Positions 1 through 7,173 of a DNA stretch of 47,214 bases are shown one piece after another. A program made the translations under genes and the position numbers. The DNA lies in assembly GCA_910586845.1 (NCBI GenBank), contig CAJUJV010000020.1:1-47214 (forward strand), given 5' to 3'. The number at the start of each line of letters is the position of its first letter. The stretch's first letter is position 1. The stretch comes from an uncultured Hungatella sp. (GTDB lineage: Bacteria; Bacillota; Clostridia; Lachnospirales; Lachnospiraceae). The notes beneath the pieces were generated by a model. That model was not told the DNA's origin. It ran no database searches and saw only the letters and a list, made by a program, of their open reading frames with translations.

Positions 1-134
1 AGTGGATCAAGGCAGGCGCCTACGCGGTGGGAACCGGTTCCAGCCTGACCAAGGGAGCCAAGACCGGCGACTTCGCAGCCGTGACTGCCAAGGCAAAAGA
101 ATTTGTGGAAGCAGTGGCCGCAGCCAGGAAATAA
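1..134 (+). CDS. eda: 2-dehydro-3-deoxyphosphogluconate (KDPG) aldolase, C-terminal end only
   Basis: This is the last 43 codons of a gene that begins before the window; reading from base 3 gives an open frame ending in TAA at 132-134. The visible residues include GAYAVGTGSSL and GDFAAVTAKAKEFVEAV. These fit the last beta strand, phosphate-binding loop and final helix of class I KDPG/KHG aldolases, which split 2-keto-3-deoxy-6-phosphogluconate into pyruvate and glyceraldehyde-3-phosphate in the cytoplasm. The KDG kinase directly downstream makes the substrate of this enzyme, which supports the call. The catalytic lysine lies upstream and cannot be checked here. Another small TIM-barrel aldolase remains possible because so little is visible. 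Confidence 0.75.
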   Translation, partial: WIKAGAYAVGTGSSLTKGAKTGDFAAVTAKAKEFVEAVAAARK

Positions 135-150
135 AGACCGGCAGGAGAGA

Positions 151-226
151 AAGATTACCGGGTGAGAAAGGCCTCCGGGAGAGCAATCACCGGGAGAAAA
201 AGGCCTCCGGGGATAAAGATTACCGG
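151..226 (+). repeat. imperfect tandem repeats in the eda-kdgK spacer
   Basis: The 216-base spacer between the aldolase stop and the first kinase contains short degenerate direct repeats. AAGATTACCGG occurs at 151-161 and 216-226, and a GAGAAA-GGCCTCCGGG unit occurs at 164-179 and again at 194-212. Related CCGGG/GGCC words continue to about 290. No coding frame with a convincing start or ribosome site is seen. The repeats look like slippage products of a purine-rich intergenic sequence; a role in mRNA stability between the two operon genes is possible but unsupported. Confidence 0.5.
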
Positions 227-350
227 AACAGAGAGGCCGGAAAAGAAAGACCCGGGGATCCGGGAACAGAGGCCCCCGGAACTATCCGTGTATTACAGGG
301 GCCGGGATACTGCCCGGCTCCGAGATCAAATAGAAAAAGGAGAATGAATC

Positions 351-1382
351 ATGGCAAAGATTGTAACTATGGGCGAGATCATGCTGAGACTGTCCACACC
401 GAACAATGAGAAATTTATCCAGGCTGACGAGTTTGACATCAACTACGGCGGCGGCGAGGCCAATGTGGCGGTGTCTCTGGCCAACTACGGACACGATGCC
501 GAGTTTGTGACGGCAGTTCCGGCCAATCCCATCGGCGAGTGCGCGGTGGCGGCTCTGAGAAAATATAACGTAGGCACGAAGCACATCGCGAGAAGCGGCG
601 AGCGTCTGGGCATCTACTACCTGGAGACCGGTTCTGCCATGAGAGCTTCCAACGTGGTTTACGACAGAGCCCACAGCTCCATCTCCACGGCGACTCCGGA
701 CGAGTTCGACTTTGACGAGATCTTCAAAGATGCCGACTGGTTCCATTTCACCGGCATCACACCAGCTGTCAGCGACGCTGCCATCGAGCTGACCGAGGCC
801 GCTTTAAAGGCTGCCAAGGCTCACGGCGTCACCGTATCCGTTGACTTAAACTTCCGCAAGAAGCTGTGGTCCTCCGAGAAGGCCCAGAAGGTCATGACCA
901 ACCTGATGCAGTATGTAGACGTATGTATCGGCAATGAGGAAGATGCAGAGAAGGTTCTGGGCTTCAAGCCGGGCAACACCGACGTGACCTCCGGTGAGCT
1001 GGAGCTGGCCGGCTATGTGGACATCTTCAATCAGATGGCTGACAAATTCGGATTTAAGTACATCATCAGCTCTCTCAGGGAAAGCCACAGCGCTTCCGAC
1101 AACGGCTGGTCCGCATGTATCATGGACGGCAAGACAAGAGAGTTCTACCACTCCAGAAAATATCATATCACTCCTATCGTTGACCGCGTAGGCGGCGGCG
1201 ATTCCTTCGCGGCAGGCCTGATCTGCGGCCTGGTGGACGGCAAGGATATGAAGGCGGCTCTGGAGTACGCGGTGGCTGCTTCCGCACTGAAGCACACCAT
1301 CCCCGGCGACTTCAACCTGGTGACCCGTGCAGACGTTGAGAATCTGGCAGGCGGCGACGGCTCAGGACGTGTTCAGAGATAA
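351..1382 (+). CDS. kdgK: PfkB-family sugar kinase, probable 2-dehydro-3-deoxygluconokinase (copy 1)
   Basis: This 343-aa ribokinase/PfkB-family enzyme probably phosphorylates 2-keto-3-deoxygluconate to KDPG with ATP in the cytoplasm. The N-terminal family signature is visible (GEIMLRLSTP at about 8-17, then GGGEANVAVSLA). The C-terminal signature VDRVGGGDSFAAGL, near residue 280, holds the catalytic Asp and the anion-hole glycines. The start is preceded by an AAGGAG ribosome site at proper distance. It lies downstream of a KDPG aldolase, so the pair would perform the last two steps of hexuronate breakdown: kinase, then aldolase. Length and motifs are intact. A second, clearly diverged kinase of the same family follows after a terminator hairpin. 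Exact sugar specificity cannot be read from sequence alone. Confidence 0.85.
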   Translation: MAKIVTMGEIMLRLSTPNNEKFIQADEFDINYGGGEANVAVSLANYGHDAEFVTAVPANPIGECAVAALRKYNVGTKHIARSGERLGIYYLETGSAMRASNVVYDRAHSSISTATPDEFDFDEIFKDADWFHFTGITPAVSDAAIELTEAALKAAKAHGVTVSVDLNFRKKLWSSEKAQKVMTNLMQYVDVCIGNEEDAEKVLGFKPGNTDVTSGELELAGYVDIFNQMADKFGFKYIISSLRESHSASDNGWSACIMDGKTREFYHSRKYHITPIVDRVGGGDSFAAGLICGLVDGKDMKAALEYAVAASALKHTIPGDFNLVTRADVENLAGGDGSGRVQR

Positions 1383-1403
1383 GCGATAACCGACAACACT
1401 GGC

Positions 1404-1447
1404 AAAGGACAGCTCTATGCTCACAGGAGCATAAGAACTGTCCTTTT
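1404..1447 (+). terminator. rho-independent terminator after kdgK copy 1
   Basis: A two-part stem is formed by AAAGGACAG (1404-1412) with CTGTCCTTT (1438-1446) and, inside it, TATGCTC (1416-1422) with GAGCATA (1427-1433). A TTTT run overlaps the 3' arm. It lies 22 bases after the kinase stop, so copy 2 is probably transcribed at least partly on its own. Confidence 0.75.
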
Positions 1448-1522
1448 CTAAGGCATTTTATGGAGCCGGACGGGAAGATCCGGTCCATGAAACGGAAGAT
1501 TGAGAGAGGAAACAGGTGGAAT

Positions 1523-2551
1523 ATGGAAGACAAACGGACATTTGATCTGCTGACACTGGGACAGCTTCTGCTGCGTCTCTCCCCTCCGGGCAACGAGCGC
1601 CTGGTGCGGGGAGACACCTTCGAAAAACAGGTAGGCGGCGCGGAACTTAACGTGGCCGTGGGAGTGGCCCTCCTGGGGCTTCACACAGGCATTATCTCCA
1701 AGCTGCCTTCTCACGATGTGGGAAGCTTCATGAAAAGCAAGATCCGCTCTTACGGAGTCAGCGACGACTTTTTCCTGTATGATCATTCGCCGTCTGCCAG
1801 AGTGGGGATCTACTACTATGAAAACGGCGCGTATCCGCGGAAACCGAAGGTGATCTATGACCGGAGCAACAGCTCCTTCTACTCCCTGAACATTGACGAG
1901 ATCCCTCAGGAAGTGTACAGCGCCAGCAGATGTTTTCACACCACAGGCATCACTCTGGCTCTGAACCAGAAGCTGAGAGATACTACGGTGGAAATGATCA
2001 GGCGGTTCAAGGCGGCCGGCACTCTGGTATCATTTGACGTGAATTTCCGGGGCAATCTGTGGACCGGAGAAGAGGCCAGAGAATGTATCGAGAAGATCCT
2101 TCCCTATGTGGACATCTTCTTCTGTTCCGAGGACACGGCCCGGCTGACTTTTAAGAAGACAGGGACTGCCAGAGAGATGATGAAGAGCTTCACCGAAGAA
2201 TATCCCATCTCCATCGTGGCCTCCACCCAGAGGATCGTCCACAGTCCGAAACGCCATACCTTCGGATCTGTCATGTACGACGCTAAAAAGCAGGAATATT
2301 ATGAGGAGGAACCGTACCGGGATATTGAGGTAGTGGACCGGATCGGAAGCGGGGATGCCTATATCTCCGGTGCGCTCTATGGGCTTCTTACCAGTGACTT
2401 TGACTGTGCGAAAGCCATTCGATACGGCAATGCCACCAGCGCCGTGAAGAATACCATACCGGGAGATCTGCCCTCTTCCAATCTGGAGGAGATCGAGACC
2501 ATCATCAGGGCTCATTATCAGACGGGACAGCAGAGCGAGATGGCCAGGTAG
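1523..2551 (+). CDS. PfkB-family sugar kinase, KDG kinase paralogue (copy 2)
   Basis: This is a 342-aa PfkB-family kinase. I chose the ATG at 1523 because a purine-rich GAGAGGAAACAGGTGG stretch precedes it and because the protein then aligns from its first residues with copy 1. Motifs seen: LLRLSPPGNERL, GGAELNVAVGVALLG, SFDVNFRGNLW, and the C-terminal VVDRIGSGDAYISGALYGL with the catalytic Asp. The two kinases share layout but differ through most positions, so this is an old paralogue and not a recent duplication. KDG or a related keto-sugar acid is the likely substrate. The C terminus ends in a segment that is repeated just downstream. Confidence is high for the family, moderate for the substrate. 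Confidence 0.75.
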   Translation: MEDKRTFDLLTLGQLLLRLSPPGNERLVRGDTFEKQVGGAELNVAVGVALLGLHTGIISKLPSHDVGSFMKSKIRSYGVSDDFFLYDHSPSARVGIYYYENGAYPRKPKVIYDRSNSSFYSLNIDEIPQEVYSASRCFHTTGITLALNQKLRDTTVEMIRRFKAAGTLVSFDVNFRGNLWTGEEARECIEKILPYVDIFFCSEDTARLTFKKTGTAREMMKSFTEEYPISIVASTQRIVHSPKRHTFGSVMYDAKKQEYYEEEPYRDIEVVDRIGSGDAYISGALYGLLTSDFDCAKAIRYGNATSAVKNTIPGDLPSSNLEEIETIIRAHYQTGQQSEMAR

Positions 2552-2628
2552 CGCGGGGGGAGAGCCTCAATTCCAGTGGGGCTGTTTGACCAGGGACAGC
2601 AGGGCGAGATGGCCAGGCAGCGCGGGGG
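2524..2628 (+). repeat. direct repeat at the 3' end of the second kinase
   Basis: A 36-base unit beginning GGGACAGCAGAGCGAGATGG at 2524-2559, which contains the stop codon of the kinase, recurs at 2593-2628 with a few changes (period 69 bases). In the second copy the TAG stop reads CAG. The rest of the 306-base spacer to 2857 is GC-rich, has no supported gene and no clear terminator. The repeat suggests local duplication that moved or shortened the C terminus. Confidence 0.7.
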
Positions 2629-2857
2629 CGGCGCGAGCCGGGGATCAATTCAGAAGACAGCGCCGGTAGCCGGAATACGGCGGTCAGGAAAGGATTACCA
2701 GAAGTTGTGAGGGAGGAAGAAAAACAGCAGCCGTCAGAATGGGGGGAGAGCCGTCCGGACAGAAAGCCGGGCAGGAAAATGGATGCGGTATGAGACCATA
2801 CCGGAGACGGCATGAAACAAAAGGGAAGCGATACCAAACAAACGGAGGTAAGATTTT

Positions 2858-4099
2858 ATGGCAACATCAATGAGAGGCAATGTAATCGTAGGACAGTCCG
2901 GCGGCCCCACAGCCGTCATCAACTCCAGCCTGGCGGGGGTCTACAAGACAGCCATCGACCGCGGGGCAAAGAAAGTCTACGGCATGCTCCACGGCGTCCA
3001 GGGACTTCTGGAGGAGCGGGTGGTGGATATGTCCGAGCACATCAAAAGCGACCTGGATATCGACCTGTTAAAGAGAACTCCTTCTTCCTTCTTAGGCTCC
3101 TGCCGGTATAAACTGCCGGAGATCAAAGACGGGACCGAGCTGTATGACAAGATCTTCAGGATCCTGGAGAAGCTGGAGATCGAATATTTCTTCTACATCG
3201 GCGGCAATGATTCCATGGATACTATCAAGAAGCTTTCCGACTATGCTCTGTTAAACGGCAGCCAGATCCGCTTCATGGGCGTACCCAAAACCATCGACAA
3301 TGACCTGGCCGTGACAGACCATACGCCGGGCTTCGGAAGTGCGGCCAAGTACATCGCCTCCATCACAAAAGAGGTTATCCGGGACGGTCTGGTCTACGAT
3401 CAGGAGCAGGTGACCCTGCTGGAGATCATGGGCCGGAATGCAGGCTGGCTTACGGGCGCCGCGGCCCTGGCCACAGGCGAAGACTGCGAGGGCCCCGACA
3501 TGCTGTTCCTGCCGGAGATCACCTTTGACGTGGATCATTTCATGAAGAAGGTCACAGACCTGCAGAAGGTGAAGAAATCCGTGGTGGTGGCCATCTCAGA
3601 AGGCGTCAAGGTAGCCGACGGCCGGTATGTGTGCGAACTGACGGACAACATCGACTATGTGGATGCCTTCGGCCACAAGCAGCTGACCGGAACCTCCCGC
3701 TACCTGGCCGGCAGGATCTCCAAGGAGATGGGATGCAAGACCAGGGCCATCGAATTCAACTCTCTGCAGAGATGTGCCTCCCACATCGTGGGCCGGGTGG
3801 ATATCACCGAGGCCTTCCAGGTAGGCGGAGCTGCGGTAAAGGCCGCTTTTGAGGGCGAGACAGGGAAGATGATCATCTTAAAGAGAGTGTCCGACGATCC
3901 TTATATCTGCGTGACGGATATTTACGACGTCCACAAGATTGCCAACATAGAGAAGAAGGTTCCCAGAGAGTGGATCAATGAGGCCGGGGACTATGTGACT
4001 CAGGACTTTGTGAATTATGTGCGGCCCCTGATCCAGGCGGAGCTGACGCCGATCATGGTGGATGGACTGCCGAGGCATTTGCGGTTGGAGGATGTGTAG
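2858..4099 (+). CDS. pfp: 6-phosphofructokinase, pyrophosphate-dependent type
   Basis: This 413-aa phosphofructokinase converts fructose-6-phosphate to fructose-1,6-bisphosphate. Seen in the sequence: the N-terminal phosphate-binding GQSGGPTAVIN (about residues 11-21), YIGGNDSMDT where ATP enzymes have GGDGS, and the catalytic loop as PKTIDNDL. The lysine in PKTIDND replaces the glycine of ATP-dependent enzymes; this change, together with the altered GGDGS loop, is the known mark of PPi-dependent enzymes. MGRNAGW, a substrate-binding motif, is also present. A strong AACGGAGG-like ribosome site precedes the ATG. The call of PPi rather than ATP use rests on these residues only. The gene ends in a strong terminator, which also marks the edge of the accessory island. 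Confidence 0.88.
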   Translation: MATSMRGNVIVGQSGGPTAVINSSLAGVYKTAIDRGAKKVYGMLHGVQGLLEERVVDMSEHIKSDLDIDLLKRTPSSFLGSCRYKLPEIKDGTELYDKIFRILEKLEIEYFFYIGGNDSMDTIKKLSDYALLNGSQIRFMGVPKTIDNDLAVTDHTPGFGSAAKYIASITKEVIRDGLVYDQEQVTLLEIMGRNAGWLTGAAALATGEDCEGPDMLFLPEITFDVDHFMKKVTDLQKVKKSVVVAISEGVKVADGRYVCELTDNIDYVDAFGHKQLTGTSRYLAGRISKEMGCKTRAIEFNSLQRCASHIVGRVDITEAFQVGGAAVKAAFEGETGKMIILKRVSDDPYICVTDIYDVHKIANIEKKVPREWINEAGDYVTQDFVNYVRPLIQAELTPIMVDGLPRHLRLEDV

Positions 4100-4149
4100 G
4101 GAGATAGAGATCGGGTAGAAGTTGCTGTGAGGGGAAAGTGAATATGAGG

Positions 4150-4187
4150 AAAGAGGCTGCGCTGTGGGGCGCGGCCTCTTTTTCTTT
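4150..4187 (+). terminator. strong rho-independent terminator after pfp
   Basis: A 13-bp stem (4150-4162 with 4169-4181, one G-U pair) closes a six-base loop and runs into TTTTTCTTTTT. It separates the core carbohydrate genes from the AT-rich island that starts immediately downstream. Confidence 0.9.
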
Positions 4188-4296
4188 TTGGAGAGGGGAT
4201 TGAAGGTTTGTTTTCTGTTTGGGAAAAAGCGGTGGAAATGTTGGAGGAATTAGTGTAGAATAAAGAGATAGCAGTGTGACCAGAGGAGGAGAGGGG

Positions 4297-4455
4297 ATGT
4301 ACCAGGAACGGGTGGAATTGTATAAGGAATTAGAAAAGGAATATAATAGTAAAATACTTGTTTATATAACAAGCGACAGAAATAATATGGAGGCTCAGAT
4401 TGTTGTTGATATGGATTCTCAGGATTTATGTGATGTTGAAGGCAGGGGATTATAA
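4297..4455 (+). pseudogene. N-terminal stub of an SDH/ClpP-fold serine protease-like gene
   Basis: A GAGGAGAGGGG ribosome site precedes an ATG giving a 52-residue frame. Residues 4-36 (ERVELYKELEKEYNSK, then LVYITSDRNNMEAQI) resemble the start of the SDH_sah family, ClpP-like serine proteases related to SppA. Members usually begin with R-x-E-L-x-KELE, then SK-x-VYIT-x-DR and E-T-Q-I. The similarity stops after QI and the frame closes 16 residues later, where full-length members run to about 280 residues or more. No catalytic Ser or Lys is present. The 100 bases between this stub and brxP are AT-rich, contain in-frame stops and hold no recognisable gene. It is best read as a remnant left when the island was rearranged. 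The family assignment is from memory and tentative. Confidence 0.5.
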
Positions 4456-4566
4456 GATTGTCAAGCTGTATCTGAATTATAGGGGATTTAGTTAGAGGAG
4501 GAAAAGATAGAAACTATTAAAATCAAAGATGAGCAGATAAGATTTTAAATAGGAGATACATATATA

Positions 4567-6969
4567 ATGTTTAAAATAAAATGGGATTTGGATAATAATG
4601 GTGTGATATTGTCAGAATATATTGAGGAAAATGAAGCTTTAAATGCGCCACGACCGGTTTATGTCGAAGAATTAAAGATGCTTGAACTGGATAAAGTATT
4701 TAATCTCCCAAAGGAAAATGTTCCTGTCTGTTGGGAGATTGACAGAAAATATTATTATTATGGAGAAATGATTGCTGAGACTCAAAAAGGAAATATTTAT
4801 GAGGACCCAGCGGTTATTATTTCAGAAGAATACAGGGGAAGAAGCTTAAAACCTATTGATATAGAGATGTTGGTACAAAATAATAAAGAATCATTGGAAG
4901 TGGCAGAAGATGAAGCCATGGATTTTATTAAGTTGAAATATGAAGAATATCAAAAGAATAAAAAAATTGCAGGCTTTGTGGTAGCCTTCAGCGGAGGCAA
5001 AGATTCACAGGTTACCTTGGACTTAGTCAGTAGGGTAATACCTCATGGGAATTTTAAAACGGTTTTTACCAATACCGGAATGGAACTCCCATGTACTATA
5101 GATTTGATGGAAAGCACGGAAGAATTCTATCGCAAAAAATTTCCTGATTTTAAGGTAGAGAAGGCAGAAAGTAAAAAGTCTGCATTAGAGATGTGGAAAA
5201 ATTATGGGCCCCCAAGCCGCATGAATAGATGGTGCTGCTCGGTATTAAAGACAGCTTTATTTGGAAGAAAGATGAAGGAACTACTTGAAGAGACCTCACA
5301 GCCACGTCTAGTTGTTTTTGAGGGTGTCCGGAATGATGAGAGTTCCAAACGTGCGGCATATAATCGTATAGGTGAAGGGGTAAAGCATGTTAATCTTATA
5401 AATTGCAGGCCTATACTGAAATGGAATACGACAGAGATTTATCTGTATATGTATAAGAATGGGGTACAGATAAACCCTGCGTATACCCTGGGATTAACCA
5501 GAGTTGGATGCGGGGTTTGTCCATTTGCTTCTGACTGGTCGGAATATGTCATAAGGAAGCGCTATCCACAGATTGCAACAGACTACATCAGTGTGGTGGA
5601 AGAAATGGCAAAAAATATTGGCATTACTTCAAAATCTAAGATAAATGAGTATGTCTCATCTGGAAACTGGAAGAAAAATGCAGGAGGGAAGGGGCTTGCG
5701 CAGGATGCTTCCAGAATGGACATTATATCAAAAGAGCCTGATTTTGAATGTATTGTTCAAAATCCAAAAGTGGACTGGGAGATATGGTTTTCTACGATTG
5801 GAGAGTATTTTCTGGAGAAAATAGATTCAAACTACTATAAAGGTGAAATGAAATTTGAAGATGAGATCGTTAAGTTTGATGTTAGTTACAATCATAATTC
5901 CATTCGGTTTAAAGCCACAGGTACAACCAATAGAATTATGCTTGTCAGCTATTTGACGAAAGCATTTGCTAAGACGGCCTATTGTGAATTGTGCGGAGTA
6001 TGTGAGATCGAGTGTCCTACAGGGGCTTTAACAGTTCGGGAGTCTTTAGAGATTGACAGGTCAAGATGTGTTCATTGTCACAACTGCTTTGGAATTAATG
6101 CAAAGGGTTGCATCATTGCAACAAGAAGAATGGTTTATGAGGGAGGGAAAGCTGTGGGCGGAATAGCGACAAAGACATCAGGAATTGATAGATATTCCAC
6201 ATTCGGAATGAGAGATGAGTGGGTTGCTTCTTTCTTTAATCAAATGGATGGATGGTTTGACGGAAATGCCGGTCTTGGACCTAAACAGGTACCGGCAATG
6301 TTAAACTGGCTTAGAGAGGCAGAACTTGTTGAAGATAAGGAAAAGAAGGTGACAGAGCTTGCCAGACTGCTGAAACCTTTGTATGAAACGAACCCGCTGG
6401 TAGTATGGCAGATTATATGGATTAATCTTTCTTTTAATTCAGCAATTGTAAATTGGTATGTGAAGAATGCAAAATCTGAGGTAGAGTATTCCAAACAGGA
6501 AATGGTTGAGCTTTTGAAAGAGGAGTATCCCACATTAAAGGGCGCGACTCTTAAGAATCCGGTAGATGCTATGGTGAATATGTTCTGTTATTCACCTCTC
6601 GGTTCAACAGATATGTATGATGACAGCAGTTTGTGTGTTGGATTTATGGAGAAGAAAGGTGTTCAGGTGAAGAGTGTACGCAAGTGCGGCACTTCAAAGA
6701 TTTCTTCAGCGGCAGTTGCATATATTCTTTATAAAACTGCGGAAATGAGTAATGAGTATGAATTTACTGTTTCGGATTTTTATGATGAAAGGTATATGGG
6801 AGTATGCAATGTTTTTAATATGGACTGTGAGAATTTTTTAAATGCTTTGAGGGGGCTTACCAATAGCGGAGTCCTCTCGGCGGATTTATTGGGCGGACTG
6901 GAAAATATACATTTGGCAAAAGAATTTACATCATTTGGGGTTTTGAGCAGGATGATTAAGAGGATATAA
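4567..6969 (+). CDS. brxP: BrxP-like PAPS-reductase-family protein with ferredoxin insert and DUF4007-like C terminus (BREX type 4)
   Basis: This is an 800-aa multidomain protein. Residues about 135-370 are an adenine-nucleotide alpha-hydrolase (PAPS reductase/DndC-like) domain with the PP-loop SGGKDS at 142-147, then NTGMELP, RWCCSVLK and GCGVCPFAS; the cysteines in the last two could bind a cluster. Residues 473-514 carry two ferredoxin-type sets (C473, C476, C479, C483 and C501, C504, C507, C514), expected to hold 4Fe-4S clusters. The region after about 550, with GLGPKQVPAMLNWLREAELV, resembles DUF4007. The family in phosphorothioation systems activates DNA for sulfur insertion; in BREX type 4, BrxP is the signature gene. 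It opens a tight operon and has a good AGGAGAT site at 4551. Its codon use is AT-rich, unlike the flanking core genes. The sulfur-modification role is inferred from family and neighbours. Confidence 0.85.
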   Translation: MFKIKWDLDNNGVILSEYIEENEALNAPRPVYVEELKMLELDKVFNLPKENVPVCWEIDRKYYYYGEMIAETQKGNIYEDPAVIISEEYRGRSLKPIDIEMLVQNNKESLEVAEDEAMDFIKLKYEEYQKNKKIAGFVVAFSGGKDSQVTLDLVSRVIPHGNFKTVFTNTGMELPCTIDLMESTEEFYRKKFPDFKVEKAESKKSALEMWKNYGPPSRMNRWCCSVLKTALFGRKMKELLEETSQPRLVVFEGVRNDESSKRAAYNRIGEGVKHVNLINCRPILKWNTTEIYLYMYKNGVQINPAYTLGLTRVGCGVCPFASDWSEYVIRKRYPQIATDYISVVEEMAKNIGITSKSKINEYVSSGNWKKNAGGKGLAQDASRMDIISKEPDFECIVQNPKVDWEIWFSTIGEYFLEKIDSNYYKGEMKFEDEIVKFDVSYNHNSIRFKATGTTNRIMLVSYLTKAFAKTAYCELCGVCEIECPTGALTVRESLEIDRSRCVHCHNCFGINAKGCIIATRRMVYEGGKAVGGIATKTSGIDRYSTFGMRDEWVASFFNQMDGWFDGNAGLGPKQVPAMLNWLREAELVEDKEKKVTELARLLKPLYETNPLVVWQIIWINLSFNSAIVNWYVKNAKSEVEYSKQEMVELLKEEYPTLKGATLKNPVDAMVNMFCYSPLGSTDMYDDSSLCVGFMEKKGVQVKSVRKCGTSKISSAAVAYILYKTAEMSNEYEFTVSDFYDERYMGVCNVFNMDCENFLNALRGLTNSGVLSADLLGGLENIHLAKEFTSFGVLSRMIKRI

Positions 6970-6973
6970 AGGC

Positions 6974-7165
6974 ATGAAAATATGTGTGAATTGCAGCAGG
7001 AATTTGACAACGGATGAGGCTGCGCTGAACAAAAAAATGCTGGGAAAAAAGACAAAGCAGTTTCTTTGTTTAAGCTGTCTCAGTGAATATTTGAATACGG
7101 ATCAGGAGATCCTTCTGGAAAAAATAGAGCAGTTTAAAGAAGAGGGTTGTACTTTATTTTTGTAG
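6974..7165 (+). CDS. 63-aa double-CxxC small protein (putative zinc ribbon or cluster carrier)
   Basis: This small protein has two CxxC knuckles (CVNC at 4-7 and CLSC at 32-35), which would bind Zn or an Fe-S cluster. A charged helix follows, then the ending KEEGCTLF with a further Cys. It starts 4 bases after the brxP stop, and its stop overlaps the ribosome site of brxC, so it is translated with the operon. Similar short CxxC proteins ending in GCTLF are, to my recollection, common in Clostridia near Fe-S or PAPS-reductase-like proteins. Function is not known. A role as partner of BrxP, for instance in cluster or sulfur handling, is a guess from position and cysteines. Confidence 0.7.
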   Translation: MKICVNCSRNLTTDEAALNKKMLGKKTKQFLCLSCLSEYLNTDQEILLEKIEQFKEEGCTLFL

Positions 7166-7173
7166 GAGGCTAT

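Noticed and set aside
4567..6969. Housekeeping PAPS reductase for sulfate assimilation
   Set aside because: The protein is far larger than CysH, carries ferredoxin and DUF4007-like regions, and sits in a BREX operon without other cys genes.
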